33,449 bases of DNA, taken from assembly GCA_004151065.3 (NCBI GenBank), contig NWUY0303944709.1, positions 1 through 33,449 on the forward strand, given 5' to 3'. Made by a program: the position numbers and the translations under genes. The notes beneath the pieces were generated by a model that was not told where the DNA came from, made no database searches, and saw only the letters and a list, made by a program, of their open reading frames with translations. This DNA comes from Larix sibirica (Eukaryota; Streptophyta; Pinopsida; Pinales; Pinaceae). This document shows positions 1-11,493 of this stretch, in pieces (position 1 is the first letter of the stretch; each line of letters begins with the position of its first letter).

Positions 1-1473
1 GGATCCGTATATACCTCCCGATAATATCCATAGATAACCCGTCCTGAGTATAGGATGAACATTACCGTGTACATATTCAGGTGCATGACACACATTGGTA
101 CTCCAGTGCATTTCTCCTTCTAGGTCAGAATATATATTTTTTCGAACTTTTTCCTTGAAGGAAGATGTTCTAGCACGAACTTCGGCAATAATTTGTTCCG
201 ATTCCACATATTGATCATTCTGAACCAAAAGCAAACTTTGTGGTGGAATGGTTAAGTTCTGTACTTGATCCTGGCCATCAATAGTGATGGATAAGTTATT
301 ATGACATAGATAAGCAGGATGTCCATTGCATGTACGTGTAGGATAAACCAAATTCTCATTGAATTCAATCTTTCCATTGAAAGGGGCTCGTACATGTTCT
401 GCAATATCACCAGTAAATACCCCCCCGGTATGAAAAGTCCTTAGTGTTAGTTGAGTTCCTGGTTCCCCAATGGATTGGCCTGCAATAATACCTACTGCTT
501 CTCCCAATTCGATCAAGTGACTGTGAGTAGTACTCCGACCATAACATAATTGACAAATCCGAGATATACTCTTGCAAGTAAAGGGGGTTCGTATATATAT
601 TGGTTGTGTTCGAGGGTTTATTAATTGATTGGCAAGTCCAACCCCAATATCCTGATTGCGCGTGGCAATGCATCTCCTATTTATATATACATCGTCTGCT
701 AGCACACGGCCAATCAGTATTTGTGTTCGTACAAAAATTTCATTTCTGTCCCTCTCTCGACCTCGAATGGAACTTACGAAAATACCTCGGATAGTGCCAC
801 AATCTGTTCTACGTACTACGATGTGTTGAACCACTTCAACGAGTCTACGTGTGAGGTATCCAGCATCTGCTGTTCGTACAGCAGTATCCACAACTCCTTT
901 ACGAGCCCCATAACAGGAAATAATATATTCCGTTAAAGAGAGCCCTTCGCGTAAATTCCTTCGAATGGGTAGATCAATGATTTGTCCTTGAGGATCTGAC
1001 ATTAATCCTCTCATACCTACTAATTGGTGAACCTGAGATGTATTTCCCCTAGCTCCTGAGAAGGACATAACATGTACTGGATTTAAGGGATCAGTCATGC
1101 TAAAATTCGGATTCATTTCTTTTCTCAAATATTCACTTGTAGCATACCATATCTCGATCGATTGACGTAATTTTTCTACTGCATGTACATTCCCATAATG
1201 ATTCTGTTTCTCCGAAACAGAACCTTGTTGCTCCGCATCTTGGACGAGCCATCCTTTGGAAGGTGCTGTTAAAAGATCATCAATTCCTAATGAAATAGCT
1301 GTATCAGTAGCTTGTTGAAAACCTGAAGTCTTGAGTTGATCCAAGATATGTGATGTATATGTCATTCCGAAGTGATCTATTAATCTGCTAATAAGCTTTT
1401 TAATGGCAGTTTTATCCATCACTTTATTATAAAAGGGCAAATTATCAAAGGGCAATCTAGTTCGTTCCTTCAT
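1..1473 (-). CDS. rpoC2: RNA polymerase beta'' subunit, 5' part (rpoC2), runs off the left edge
   Basis: This is the N-terminal 491 codons of the beta'' subunit of the plastid-encoded RNA polymerase (PEP), the C-terminal half of bacterial beta'. The frame stays open from the ATG at 1473 to base 1. Recognisable stretches are [20 protein letters not shown] near the start, [19 protein letters not shown], and [20 protein letters not shown] in the second half. A zinc-site-like cluster DCGT...[13 protein letters not shown] lies between the last two. An in-frame ATG eight codons upstream (1497) is an alternative start giving MKIWRFFL before [10 protein letters not shown] chose 1473 without experimental support. 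It is the last gene of the rpoB-rpoC1-rpoC2 operon, 117 bases after rpoC1. The rest of the gene, usually over 1,000 codons in total, lies outside the window. Confidence 0.97.
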   Translation of the reverse strand, partial: MKERTRLPFDNLPFYNKVMDKTAIKKLISRLIDHFGMTYTSHILDQLKTSGFQQATDTAISLGIDDLLTAPSKGWLVQDAEQQGSVSEKQNHYGNVHAVEKLRQSIEIWYATSEYLRKEMNPNFSMTDPLNPVHVMSFSGARGNTSQVHQLVGMRGLMSDPQGQIIDLPIRRNLREGLSLTEYIISCYGARKGVVDTAVRTADAGYLTRRLVEVVQHIVVRRTDCGTIRGIFVSSIRGRERDRNEIFVRTQILIGRVLADDVYINRRCIATRNQDIGVGLANQLINPRTQPIYIRTPFTCKSISRICQLCYGRSTTHSHLIELGEAVGIIAGQSIGEPGTQLTLRTFHTGGVFTGDIAEHVRAPFNGKIEFNENLVYPTRTCNGHPAYLCHNNLSITIDGQDQVQNLTIPPQSLLLVQNDQYVESEQIIAEVRARTSSFKEKVRKNIYSDLEGEMHWSTNVCHAPEYVHGNVHPILRTGYLWILSGGIYGS

Positions 1474-1590
1474 AAGGAAAAATCTCCATATTTTCATGAG
1501 CAGGATTAAGCAATGGGTTCAAGCCGGTTATTCGAAGGCTTCCTCGATCTCTATATCTGCACTAATGAAAAGATCATAAGATCAATTACA

Positions 1591-4341
1591 TTAGATCCTG
1601 AGAGCTGGTAGTGATTTCTTTGGGTGTTCAGAACGGGCAAAACCTTGTATGGCTTCTTCCATTTCTCGATTGAAACGAGTACGACCAACAGTTGTTCGAA
1701 TGTATATATTAAGAATTTCCCCCATTCTACCTTTTCTTATTCGAAAATGTTCATGGATTTCGTGTAAGGTACCCAAAGATTCGTATTGAACCTCGATAGG
1801 GGCTTCTTGGTTTACTGAGGTAATGATACGTAAATCTACTTCCCCCCACCGGAGCCATAAGGGGCTGTATAAGTCAATTCGTTTCTGTCGATAAGCTCTG
1901 AGCACATCATCATAACTATAAAAGGAAGGTTTCTTACAGGAAAACCTTTTCTTTTCCGAGTGATACGGATGGTACCTATTCCCATAAATACCTTGATTAT
2001 TTCCGACCGTTGATATATAAAGTCCAAGAAGCATATCCTGAGTCGGTATAGAAATAGGATCTCCGATAGCTGGAGACAAAAGATTTGTCTCAGAAAACAT
2101 GAGTAAACGAGCTTCTGCTCTAGCTTCCAGAGATAAAGGTACATGGACAGCCATCTGATCTCCGTCAAAGTCCGCATTAAATCCTCCACAAACCGATGGA
2201 TGTGAACGAATGGCACGTCCTTCTACTAAAATAGGTTGAAACGCTTGTATTCCTAATCTGTGTAAGGTAGGTGCTCGATTCAACAATACGGGATGTCCTT
2301 GCATAACCTCTTGAAGTACTTCCCATACAATGGGTCCCTTATCTCGAATCATACTTTTAGCAGCTCTTAGGTTGGGAGCAATATGTCGTCCAATGAGACT
2401 ACGAATTACAAATGCTTGAAAAAGCTCTATTGCTATTTCTGAGGGTAATCCACATTGATACAATGATAGAAAGGGACCTACCACAATAACGGAACGACCT
2501 GAATAATCAACTCGTTTCCCTAGTAAATTTTCACGAGATCTTCCCTCTTTGCCTTCGATCACATCTGAGAACGATTTATAAGGCCTATCATGACTGTCTC
2601 TCATTGGTTGTCCACAGATGCCATTATCGAGAAGTGCATCTACGGCTTCCTGGATCAATTTTTTTTGACAAATAACAAATGACTCAGATCCACTTCTTGC
2701 TAATAAATTTGTAAGAGCATTATTCCGATTGATAACTCTTCGATAAAGTTCATTTAGATCTGATGAGGTAATAAGTCCACCTTCACCTAATTGAACGATT
2801 GGCCTCGGTTCGGGAGGAAGAACTGGTAATAGGCATAAGACCATCCATTTTGGTTCTATATTTGTTCGGAGAAAATGTTTAGCCAATTTCATGCGTCCAA
2901 CCAGAAAATCCTTTCTTCTTCGAATTGTTTCATCCTCCCATCCATCCACAGTAAATTCTTGATCCTCCTCCAATCTATTCCATTTCAATTCCACCAAGTT
3001 CTTCCATTCCATATGTGAACGATCTATAATCATTTGCAGATCCAGACCAGTTAGTTGTTCCCTGATAGCATCTCCCCCAGTAGCTATTTCTCTCTCTTTA
3101 AATGTTCCAGAACCTCGAGCAAAGAGGTAATGAGGACGAGCAGAGAGGTAATGAGGAATAATATCTCTCCAGGATTGAATCTCATAATTGAATGTACCCC
3201 GTGATCTCAATAAAGTTGGTTTGTTAGCTATGGGCCTAGCAAGAAAAAGATTCGGATAGGTTATTCTAAGATTTCCCCCCCTCAGGATCGGACGTGAAAG
3301 TTTCCTCTCATCCGGCTCAAGTAACTATAGAAAAAAATGCACTCTTTTTCGCTCTGAAGAAAGACCGCTACTCTCTGCTCAAGTTCCAGGTGAAATTGAG
3401 TATTCCTTTACGATTCTACAACGTAGATATGGAATTATTGAGCAGTCTCCTCCCTTCCGAACAATCCATTTATTCTTGAAAAGATCTTCAATTAGGGATT
3501 TACTTGTCTTTATCTCGTTCCATTTGATCCTTTAGGTTCCTGCTTGCTCCACTTCGATGGTTACAATACTATCGATCGAAGCATATGTGCGATGAATAGA
3601 CTCCTATAGCCATATCTTCGGTCCGGAATACCTCTATTCAGGGATAACCCAAGTGAAAGAGAATTACTTTTGAATTCCATTATATGAAAGAAGTGTTTTC
3701 ACGAAGTTCAATTAGCAATTTTATACAGAATATCTAAACCCTGGACTAATTCCTCTTTCTCAACATCTCTTCAAGATGCTTATAATTCTGAGCTTCATGC
3801 TACTCCTCCGGAGGGACATGTCAGAGCTAAAGGCATCCCAATGAAATTGAATAGGATGACAGTTCCTTATTACGGATCTGTATGATCGGAACTTGTGATC
3901 AAGTCACACATCGCAGTATACTGGGCCTTCTAATTCTTTCCGAGTTTTAGCTAATAGATTCGCAATATAACTGGGAAGGCGTTTCAAATACCATACGTGA
4001 ACCACCGGACATGCCAGTTTAATGTATCCCATTCGATATCTTCGAATTCGAGAATCAACGAATTCAACTCCACATTGTGTGCAAAATGTTGAGTCTATCT
4101 TCTCATTTCCGATCCCTGGAGAATTTCCACAAGCACAAACTCTACTTTTGATAGGTCCAAAGATTCTTTCACAAAACGATCCATCTCTTTCTGGTTTATT
4201 AGTTTCATAATGTAGAGTATAGGGTTTAGTCACCTGTCCAACTATCTCGCCATTAGGTAAAATTTTTTTGGACCAAGCACAAATCTGTTCGGGAGAAGCT
4301 AATCCAATTCGAAGTTGTTGATGTTTATTCCGGTCAATCAT
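1591..4341 (-). CDS. rpoC1: RNA polymerase beta' subunit (rpoC1), two exons
   Basis: This is the N-terminal half of beta' of the plastid RNA polymerase. Exon 1 is 3910-4341 (144 codons, starting [13 protein letters not shown]) and exon 2 is 1591-3255, giving about 698 residues. Exon 1 carries the zinc finger (CACGN... CTQCG). Exon 2 carries the catalytic metal-binding motif NADFDGDQ at about residues 504-511, with [10 protein letters not shown] just before it. The 5' splice site is placed at GAT/GTGTG (group II consensus GTGYG). The 3' site is placed after CCTAT so that exon 2 begins [13 protein letters not shown]; this boundary is less certain by a codon or so. Codon 495 encodes Ser where the family has Leu (R-x-x-L-H-P), a candidate C-to-U editing site. 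The gene starts 22 bases after the rpoB stop and is cotranscribed with it. Confidence 0.96.
3256..3909 (-). other. Group II intron of rpoC1
   Basis: The 654-base intron begins GTGTG and ends near AACCTAT on the minus strand. A good domain V hairpin is visible at 3284-3318 (GAGCCGG... closing with CCGATCCT around a GGAAAC loop), followed by a short domain VI with a possible bulged A. No maturase reading frame is inside, so splicing would depend on MatK or nuclear factors. This intron is common in land-plant rpoC1. A short open frame on the other strand (3294-3479) is not a gene. Confidence 0.9.
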
Positions 4342-4363
4342 AAAAGATCTCGATTCATTCTGA

Positions 4364-7300
4364 TCAAACTTCCTCCCTATCTATCTGAAAGTCTTTCTCA
4401 GATATAATAGCATGATTCAATTCTAGAGCTAAAGATCGTAATTCTCGAATGAGCAATCGGAAAGATTCTGGAGCAGTGTCAGGTTTAGGTATTGGCCCTC
4501 CAGTTATAATGGCACCAAGTACTTCATTACGAGTTCTAATATGGTCAGATTTGAGAGTAAGCATCTCTTGTAAAATATAAGCAACACCAAAACCTTCTAA
4601 AGCCCAAACTTCCATTTCTCCTACTCGTTGCCCCCCTCGTTTGGATTTTCCTCTAAGAGGTTGTTGTGTAACCCGTGCATAAGGTCCACTCGAACGTGCA
4701 TGTATTTTATCATCAACTTGATGACTCAATTTCGACATATAAGCTTTTCCTATTGTAACAGGTTGTTCAAAAACATCTCCTGTTCTTCCATCGATTAATC
4801 TATGTTTTCCAGGATGATCCGGTTCGAATACCCATGGATTAGCTGTTTGCTCACTAGCTTTATAAAGCTCAGGAAACACTAGTTTTCTCGAAGCTTCTCG
4901 CTCGTATCTTTCGTCAAAAGGTGTTATTCTATAATGTTTGTTCATCAGGTTTCCTGCTAAACCGGGCAAACATTCAAAGATCTGTCCTACATTCATTCGT
5001 GAAGGTACCCCTAATGGATTCAATACCATATCAACTGGTATTCCATTTTGCAAATAGGGCATATCTTGTCTGGGCAAAACTATTGAAATAATACCTTTAT
5101 TACCATGCCTTCCAGCTACTTTATCACCCACTTGTATTTTACGTTTTTGTGATATATATACGTGGACTGTTTCCGCATTATCACCGGAATCATCTACTCT
5201 ATTGATCCATCTCACATCAATAACTCGACCCCTTCCACCTATAGGTGCTCTGAGACAATTTTCTCTCGCAGTGGATACCTCAATACCAAATATGGTTTGT
5301 AATAATCTTCCTTCCGGGGCACATAATGATTCTTCTGTGGTTTGAGGCGTTAATTTACCTACCAAAACATCACCTGTTTCTATCCAAGATCCTAGCATTA
5401 CAAGACCATTTTCGTCCAAATGACGAAGTGAATGAGCATCTAAATGAGGTATTTCTCTAGTGATTCTTTCAGGACCCTGGCTTGTCATACAGATTTCAAT
5501 CCTGTATCTTACGATATGGAAAGAGGTATAAATATCTTCATATACCAGACGTTCACTAATGAGTATTGCGTCTTCAAAATTGTATCCTTCCCATGGCATA
5601 TAAGCTACTAAAACGTTTTTTCCCAAAGAGAGTTCTCCCCCTACCGTAGCCGCACCGTCCGCCAGAATTTGTCCCTTTTTTACACATTCCCCTTGACGAA
5701 CTTGAGGTTTTTGATGCGTACAAGTATTGGTATTAGAACGTTGATATATAACCAATTCTGTTCGTACAGTGTCTCCATTAACCGATGAAGTAATATTTGT
5801 AGCATCGATATACTCAATCCTTCCCTCTTGTGTAGCTATAGCTACACTTCCTGAATCTAGAGCTGCTTGACCTTCCAACCCAGTTCCGGCAATGCACTTC
5901 TCGGGTCGAAAAAGTGGAACTGCTTGACGCTGCATATTAGAACCCATTAGAGCGCGATTCGCATCATTATGTTCGAGAAAAGGAATAAGGGAAACTCCAA
6001 CGGAAAAATATTGGAAAGGAAAAATACTTCTGAAATGAATTTGTTCCCATGCAATAACTATAAATTCTTGTCGGTATCGAGCTGGAGTAATTTGTTCTTC
6101 TTGAATCCCTTGATTTAACGCCAAATAATTTCCCGTAGCTATCCGATAGTATTCATCCTCATCTTCTCCCGGTAATAGATAAACCATATGTTCTTCTCTC
6201 GATCTCTCAGAGATCTTATAGAATGGACTTTGTAAAGAACCGCAATGATCAATCTTTGCATGAATAGATAATGATGCAACAAGTCCAGCATTCATTCCTT
6301 CGGACGTATCGATTGGACAAATACGCCCATAATAACTGGGATGAATATCCCGTGTCCGAAAACTAGCAGTTCGCCCTGTTAAGCCCCCAGGGCCTAAATG
6401 GCTCAATTTTCGCCCATGAGCTATTTCCGTCAATGGATTAGTTTGATCCAAAAATTGGGATAAGGGATGTGAACCAAAAAAATCTTGAAAAGTGCTTTTT
6501 AATAGAGTTGAAGTTACCAAGTTCTGAGGAGTTGATCTACGCTTGGTTGCTCTGTGTATAGTTCTTCGAACTGCATCTTCCAAACGACCTAGAGCTAATC
6601 TAAATTGATTCTGTAATAAATCTGCTACAGAACGAATACGTCGATTTCTGAGGTGATCTATATCATCGAGTGTACCCATTCCAAATTTAACTCCGATAAG
6701 GTAATCCACAGCAGCCAATACATCTTGTGGTAATGAAAAAATCTCGTTCTCGGGTATATCAAGGTTCAGTTTTTGGTTCGGATTTCGTCGACCAATCTTT
6801 CCCAATTCACATCTTTGTCGGAAAAATTTTTCCTGCAATTCTTTACATAGAGACTCGGAAAATACCAAATCGCCACTTACACAGTAGAGTTTTTTATAAA
6901 ACTCCAGAATGGCATTTTCCCTCGACCAAAGATATTCCTCCCTATCCCACTTCCCCTTCTTCTTCTTCAGTAAAAAGAAAAATCTTTCGGGATAGCGAGT
7001 ATTGTCCAGAATCTCTTCGAGATTTAAACCCATAGCTGATAATAGAACTGGAATAGATATTTTTCGTTTTCTGCTTACACGAGCCCATATCCTTTCTCCC
7101 ACATCAATCTCTAATTTCGATCTTCTTCCCCAATCTGAAATCAGAGTGCCAGTATATATATAGTTTATTCTATTATGGTCTAATTCCAAACGGTAATAAA
7201 TACCGGGACTTATTAATATTTGATTCACCACGATTCTGTAAATTCCATTTACTACAAATGTTCCATGGGAATTCATTAAAGGAATATTTCCGAGAAATAC

Positions 7301-7594
7301 AGTTTGTTTCTGTATCTTCCTACTATTCCTCCGAATCGATCTTGCTGGTACATATAATTCAGAGTAATATGTAAGGGATTGATATACAGCATCTCTCTCT
7401 TTTATGAAAGGTTCTGCTAATTCATATTCATTACCAAAAAGCCTGGATTCAATTTCTTTATCTGTATCCTCAATTTTCGGAAAATTATGAAGTTCTTCCA
7501 TCAAGCCCTGATCGATGAAACGACAAAATCCTTCAAATTGTATCTTACCAAATTCGGGGATTGTAAACGCTCCCTCATTTTCATCTAATCGCAT
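4364..7594 (-). CDS. rpoB: RNA polymerase beta subunit (rpoB)
   Basis: This encodes the 1076-residue beta subunit of the plastid-encoded RNA polymerase, the normal length for the family. It starts [20 protein letters not shown], as expected for land-plant rpoB. Conserved blocks include the region around [19 protein letters not shown], the active-site block [19 protein letters not shown], the lysine-bearing [15 protein letters not shown], and the C-terminal [17 protein letters not shown] clamp segment. It is the first gene of the rpoB-rpoC1-rpoC2 operon on the minus strand. Its promoter should lie in 7595-7760, next to a run of 16 A at 7741-7756. In plants this operon is usually read by the nuclear-encoded phage-type polymerase, but I could not identify a definite promoter box. 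Confidence 0.98.
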   Translation of the reverse strand: MRLDENEGAFTIPEFGKIQFEGFCRFIDQGLMEELHNFPKIEDTDKEIESRLFGNEYELAEPFIKERDAVYQSLTYYSELYVPARSIRRNSRKIQKQTVFLGNIPLMNSHGTFVVNGIYRIVVNQILISPGIYYRLELDHNRINYIYTGTLISDWGRRSKLEIDVGERIWARVSRKRKISIPVLLSAMGLNLEEILDNTRYPERFFFLLKKKKGKWDREEYLWSRENAILEFYKKLYCVSGDLVFSESLCKELQEKFFRQRCELGKIGRRNPNQKLNLDIPENEIFSLPQDVLAAVDYLIGVKFGMGTLDDIDHLRNRRIRSVADLLQNQFRLALGRLEDAVRRTIHRATKRRSTPQNLVTSTLLKSTFQDFFGSHPLSQFLDQTNPLTEIAHGRKLSHLGPGGLTGRTASFRTRDIHPSYYGRICPIDTSEGMNAGLVASLSIHAKIDHCGSLQSPFYKISERSREEHMVYLLPGEDEDEYYRIATGNYLALNQGIQEEQITPARYRQEFIVIAWEQIHFRSIFPFQYFSVGVSLIPFLEHNDANRALMGSNMQRQAVPLFRPEKCIAGTGLEGQAALDSGSVAIATQEGRIEYIDATNITSSVNGDTVRTELVIYQRSNTNTCTHQKPQVRQGECVKKGQILADGAATVGGELSLGKNVLVAYMPWEGYNFEDAILISERLVYEDIYTSFHIVRYRIEICMTSQGPERITREIPHLDAHSLRHLDENGLVMLGSWIETGDVLVGKLTPQTTEESLCAPEGRLLQTIFGIEVSTARENCLRAPIGGRGRVIDVRWINRVDDSGDNAETVHVYISQKRKIQVGDKVAGRHGNKGIISIVLPRQDMPYLQNGIPVDMVLNPLGVPSRMNVGQIFECLPGLAGNLMNKHYRITPFDERYEREASRKLVFPELYKASEQTANPWVFEPDHPGKHRLIDGRTGDVFEQPVTIGKAYMSKLSHQVDDKIHARSSGPYARVTQQPLRGKSKRGGQRVGEMEVWALEGFGVAYILQEMLTLKSDHIRTRNEVLGAIITGGPIPKPDTAPESFRLLIRELRSLALELNHAIISEKDFQIDREEV

Positions 7595-7997
7595 TGGAAG
7601 TTTCCCATCCGTGAAAAAGTCTATTCAATTATTCCCGATTGATCTATATGGATCAATCCGACAAAAAAGATTTGGATGTATATTCAGTGTTCACTATATC
7701 CCGTGAGATTCTACCCGTATCCAGATATACTTCCAATTAGAAAAAAAAAAAAAAAAGATAAGAAAAGAGGTACTTTGATACTTTCATCCAACCACGTGAA
7801 ATGGAGCTATGAACGAATGAATCAAACCATTCTTAAATGTTAATCTCACTTAGAAAATTTCCTAATGAAAATAGTAAGATTGAAAGACGGAGAACAAATT
7901 AGATCCATTTACTTTATGGTTGACTTTAGCATACATCTCATACTATACTTAAAGGACGGACGAATGATTCAATCTGTCCATGGCATTCCCATATCTC
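7595..7997. other. rpoB-trnC divergent spacer
   Basis: This is 403 bases without a gene, between divergently transcribed rpoB (minus) and trnC (plus). It contains a run of 16 A at 7741-7756, a likely length-variable microsatellite. It should hold the rpoB operon promoter. Short open frames here look like chance. Confidence 0.6.
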
Positions 7998-8068
7998 GGC
8001 GACATAGCCAAGCGGTAAGGCAGAGGACTGCAAATCCTCCATCCCCAGTTCGAATCCGGGTGTCGCCT
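7998..8068 (+). tRNA. trnC-GCA: tRNA-Cys (GCA)
   Basis: A 71-base cloverleaf. The acceptor arms GGCGACA and TGTCGCC pair perfectly, the anticodon stem-loop AGGACTGCAAATCCT carries GCA, and the T arm contains GTTCGAATC. No intron. The position between rpoB and petN is the standard land-plant arrangement. Confidence 0.97.
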
Positions 8069-8385
8069 TGTTGAGGTAAGTAAATGGAAGGAAAAGTCTG
8101 TATTTCCATTACAGAACCTCTAGAGACATATTGGTACATATTACCAATATAGATAGTGAGTTACGTGCATTTTATCCCGACTCCGTCGTGAATGTACAAC
8201 CCTCGAGTTAGTAATAGCAACTCGTTGGTCAATGAACAAATGGATTTCTTTATCTCTCATATCAGCTCAAACGTCCGTAACGTTCAGAATAGGTAGACCA
8301 TTTCAACTTAAACTTTGCACTATCGTTAATAGTTCCCTTATCATCTCGATGATGAAATCATTCTTTTTTAGAGAACATGACCTAT
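8069..8385. other. trnC-petN spacer
   Basis: These 317 bases lie between trnC and petN on the same strand. It contains a small inverted repeat ATTGGTACATATTACCAAT near 8129-8147. Nothing coding is recognised. Confidence 0.5.
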
Positions 8386-8475
8386 ATGGATATAGTCGAT
8401 ATAACTTGGGCTGCTTTAATGGTAGTTTTTACCTTTTCCCTTTCACTCGTAGTATGGGGGAGAAGTGGACTATAA
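8386..8475 (+). CDS. petN: Cytochrome b6f complex subunit VIII (petN)
   Basis: A 29-residue single-span membrane protein of the cytochrome b6f complex in the thylakoid membrane. The sequence begins [20 protein letters not shown] and ends VVWGRSGL, a near-exact match to land-plant PetN in length and in the C-terminal WGRSGL motif. It lies 317 bases after trnC. A longer open frame covers it in another phase (8232-8579) and is a shadow. Confidence 0.96.
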   Translation: MDIVDITWAALMVVFTFSLSLVVWGRSGL

Positions 8476-9321
8476 TGGTAATGCTTAAGAATCAATTATT
8501 GCGTTCCTTCCAGATCATGCATGAGAATCTCTTCTGTTCCATAAGGATCCAGCAATATTTAGTCTTCATTCCAAATTGAAAGACTCTTTCCATGGAATTA
8601 TTTCCTCTTTATCCCCGTAAGGGATGTGCATAATCCCTTATCATTATCATTTTCCTATGACAAATCTGATTCTCTCTAACAGGTTTTAATAAATTAGTTC
8701 TTTTCTAGAATGAGTTGATAATATTGTTTCTTCCACTGAAGAACGATCTCTCTCTTAGTAGGAATAGAAATAGTCCCTCATGTTTTACCGGATGGTTCCG
8801 AATTGATCGGATCCGATATGAATTCCGTTCTCATAAAAATATGGGACATAAGTCTAAGTAATAGATCCCTTTGCTTTTTCTTATACCATTTCAAGTTCCA
8901 TATCTAATATGTACTAGAAAACGATGTTCGTACCGGAAAAAAATGTTAAACTTTGATCTTAAACAATCCGCAAGTACGTTCAGAATAAAGTCTGTCTACA
9001 TTGGATCTATTTTCCAGGGGCATGAAGAAGGTGATCAGCTCCGCTCTTTTATGGTACGAGGTCCTTCATCCTACATTTACCATATATGGACAAGTACTAT
9101 TAAGATATATTTATCTATATATGGGTGTAGAAGAAGTAGTACAAAAGAAAAGGTTAGATACTTTTCCTTCGTACTACTTCTTTTTCTTCTCAAAAGAAAT
9201 GAAAAAGCAGCCCCTACCCTGTATTGTTGTAATATAATAGATCCCATAACCTATTTTATACTAATGATCTGGATCATTTGAATCTATCTAGTTATCAGTA
9301 ATCACTCCATTTTCATAAAAA
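8476..9321. other. petN-psbM convergent spacer
   Basis: This is 846 bases between petN (plus) and psbM (minus), so it is where two transcripts meet. It holds a strong inverted repeat at 9131-9182, listed separately. A 136-codon open frame (8871-9281) has no family resemblance and runs through the hairpin, so I do not call it. Confidence 0.6.
9131..9182. terminator. Stem-loop between convergent petN and psbM
   Basis: Arms 9131-9142 (AAGAAGTAGTAC) and 9171-9182 (GTACTACTTCTT) pair perfectly over 12 bases. Inside, GAAAAG (9147-9152) and CTTTTC (9161-9166) pair again. In plastids such 3' stem-loops mainly stabilise mRNA ends. Here one structure could serve both convergent transcripts. Confidence 0.6.
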
Positions 9322-9435
9322 TCAAGTGCTTTCACTGCTTCCACTGGCCGTTTTAACATAAAGGATAAGTAAAAAAGCAGTAGGAACTGCAAGGAACAGT
9401 GCAACAGCAATAAATCCAAGGTTATTTACTTCCAT
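9322..9435 (-). CDS. psbM: Photosystem II protein M (psbM)
   Basis: A 37-residue small subunit of photosystem II near the dimer interface. The sequence [20 protein letters not shown] followed by [17 protein letters not shown] has the single membrane span and the VPTAFLL-YVKT core of PsbM. The frame is open 26 codons further upstream, but the conserved start MEVN sets the ATG at 9435. The C-terminal tail (ASGSSEST) is a few residues longer than the angiosperm protein. Confidence 0.95.
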   Translation of the reverse strand: MEVNNLGFIAVALFLAVPTAFLLILYVKTASGSSEST

Positions 9436-10336
9436 GATCTCCTGATCTTTACTTCGTTCAAAAATAGCTCGCTCGAGATTTGATCCCATAGAGATGAATC
9501 TTTCAAGATCCATGAAATAAATGTAATTGAGAAAATCGGTTCGAGTAACGGAATCTAACTAACGGATTGAATGAATTCTTCGATGGAAATAGTATAACAT
9601 AATATGATCACTTTTGATAAGACTCGTAGGAAACGTGTATCAGAAAACATTCCGATCAACACATGTCTGTATCATTTTGAAAGAATAGGATTCGTACGAA
9701 TAAGAACCTTCTGCTACTCCAGAAGACGTTCGTCAGACATGAGAGGTATTTCGCTTGGATTTCCAAGGTTTAGATGGAATCTTTAACCTATCTGGTCCGG
9801 TGATGATATAGAAGTATCCCATATCAAATTTATCCAGAAGCCCACTCATGACCCTGGAATGAGAGAGAAGGACTAGTCTGTCCAGATCCTGACATGATCA
9901 TTCTTGGAAATACAATAGAGTGTCTAGAAATCCACTGGCTATCGATCATGAAAAATAAGTATTAGAATGAAATCAATATTCATGGAGAAGAACAGAAGGA
10001 AGATCTACTTTCAATCATTGGGAATTATCTATAGGGATCTCCGTGGGATTCCGACTTAGGAGGACTACCTCTGTGTCACCCTAAAATCTATTTATCTTCC
10101 CACGTTTTTTTATAAGAAAAATTTGATTCTTCGGGGAGGGAAGAATATTTATTGCAGATTCACAATGATGATTAGATTTTATCCCCGAAAGAAGGGTCTT
10201 TTTTCAAACTGAATTATCGATCTGGTTAATGTATCTAATGGATAGAGATACTAAATCTCTAGTATATTTATTCAACCCTATTCTCTTTTTCACTCTTCTG
10301 CGGGGATTCAGAGCTGAATGGAATAACTTATTGGAT
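9436..10336. other. psbM-trnD spacer
   Basis: This is 901 bases without a recognised gene, between psbM and trnD, both on minus. The psbM promoter should lie at its left side. The only open frames are short, and none resembles a plastid protein. Confidence 0.5.
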
Positions 10337-10410
10337 CGGGACTGACGGGGCTCGAACCCGCAACTTCCGTCTTGACAGGGCGGTACTCTAACCAATTGAA
10401 CTACAATCCC
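10337..10410 (-). tRNA. trnD-GUC: tRNA-Asp (GUC)
   Basis: A 74-base cloverleaf on the minus strand beginning GGGATTGTAGTTCAATTGG. The anticodon loop CTGTCAA carries GTC, the T arm is GGGTTCGAGCCCC, and acceptor GGGATTG pairs with CAGTCCC including a G-U pair. It is first of the trnD-trnY-trnE cluster. Confidence 0.97.
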
Positions 10411-10673
10411 AATACAGTACAGTTCACCTACTATTGGATCATATTTATTCTATGGTAGGTGCTAGATAGATCGTATAGATTACGTGAGCGCTAGGTCGAT
10501 GAAATATCTTATCCTTCTCTTTCATCTTTTAAAGTATCAATTCATATGGAATTGGGCACATATCTATATGATATGAATAGATATAGATATCGGGGTTCAA
10601 TAACCAATTATCTTTTCATCCATGATTGGCATGAATATAACCATACCGATAGATTGGTATTGATGATATTGGT

Positions 10674-10757
10674 TGGGTCGAGCTGGATTTGAACCAGCGT
10701 AGGCATATTGCCAACGGATTTACAGTCCGTCCCCATTAACCACTCGGGCATCGACCC
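10674..10757 (-). tRNA. trnY-GUA: tRNA-Tyr (GUA)
   Basis: An 84-base class II tRNA with a long variable arm. It begins GGGTCGATGCCCGAGTGG, has anticodon GTA in ACTGTAAAT, and ends with T arm GCTGGTTCAAATCCAGC and acceptor TCGACCC plus A. Douglas-fir has a reported array of partial trnY copies; only one copy is present here. Confidence 0.97.
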
Positions 10758-10824
10758 AGGAACAAGAAAGTAATTGAAAGTCTTTAGGTTAAGATACCAA
10801 ACGAATGGATATCCTATTTCATGG

Positions 10825-10897
10825 TACCCCTAGGGGAAGTCGAATCCCCGTTGCCTCCTTGAAAGAGAGATGTCCTGGTCCACTAGACGATAGGGGC
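10825..10897 (-). tRNA. trnE-UUC: tRNA-Glu (UUC)
   Basis: A 73-base tRNA beginning GCCCCTATCGTCTAGTGG, with anticodon TTC in CTTTCAA and acceptor TAGGGGT plus A. In plastids it serves both translation and tetrapyrrole synthesis through glutamyl-tRNA. In most land plants trnT-GGU lies next to it; here that gene is at 31915 and clpP follows instead, which marks a rearrangement junction. Confidence 0.97.
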
Positions 10898-11493
10898 TAC
10901 CAATCATTATGATATGAAAGTTCCCTGGAAGTTGTCAATAGTATGGCCAGAATTATTCAAAATATTCTTATTGGTTTCCTTCCTTTTTGAAATAAAAAAT
11001 TTTGTATTTCATTATTATTTAATGTATAAAGCGAGAAATAATAATAAAATGAAAGGACAAAAAAATTTTCTAAGCATTGGTATGCGTTGGGTGAAAGGCT
11101 GCAAGACTATAGCTGTCAGATATTGTGCTGTCTCTATATATCGTATGTATTCATACGGGTTGCAGTGACTGTGGGTTATAGGAACCTGACTGAGAAAATA
11201 AACAAAAAAAAAAGCATAGAAAAAAGTACTTCCTATTGGTTGGACAAAAGATCGATTCGTATGTTACAATTGGATCGTGGCGGGTATAGCTTAGTGGTAA
11301 AAGTGTGATTTGTTACATTATCAACTCGAATAATTGAAGGATCTTTGATCAATCTAAAGCTCTATTTCCAGATAGGTTAAAAACCTCCCCTATGAATACT
11401 ATCCATCCGAGATGGAAGAGTTCATGTATGACACTGATATACTTTACGTTCCCATATTAGAGTATAGTGCTTCACTTCTTTCCATTAAAACAA
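10898..11493. other. trnE-clpP junction spacer
   Basis: This 596-base stretch joins two regions that are far apart in most land plants. It holds the orphan trnG-UCC exon at 11280 and otherwise A-rich noncoding sequence. The clpP promoter should be in its right part. Confidence 0.6.
11280..11302 (+). pseudogene. Orphan 5' exon of trnG-UCC with start of its intron
   Basis: The 23 bases from 11280 (GCGGGTATAGCTTAGTGG then TAAAA) match the 5' exon of split trnG-UCC, up to its usual end. They are followed at once by GTGTG, the group II 5' splice signal. The intron-like sequence continues for some distance, but no second exon with the T arm is found before clpP. This is a partial copy left by a rearrangement, not a working tRNA gene. 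Partial trnG copies at rearrangement points are known in Pinaceae. Confidence 0.8.

Noticed and set aside
1-6. BamHI site GGATCC at the first base as a biological boundary
   Set aside because: The rpoC2 frame simply runs through it; it may reflect cloning or the choice of window, with no biological meaning.
3294-3479. Open frame inside the rpoC1 intron as a maturase
   Set aside because: It is only 61 codons, antisense to the intron, and overlaps domain V; it has no maturase motif.
8232-8579. 115-codon open frame over petN
   Set aside because: Overlaps petN in another phase; petN itself matches perfectly.
8871-9281. 136-codon open frame between petN and psbM
   Set aside because: No family resemblance, no ribosome site, and it runs through the inverted repeat; composition is that of spacer DNA.
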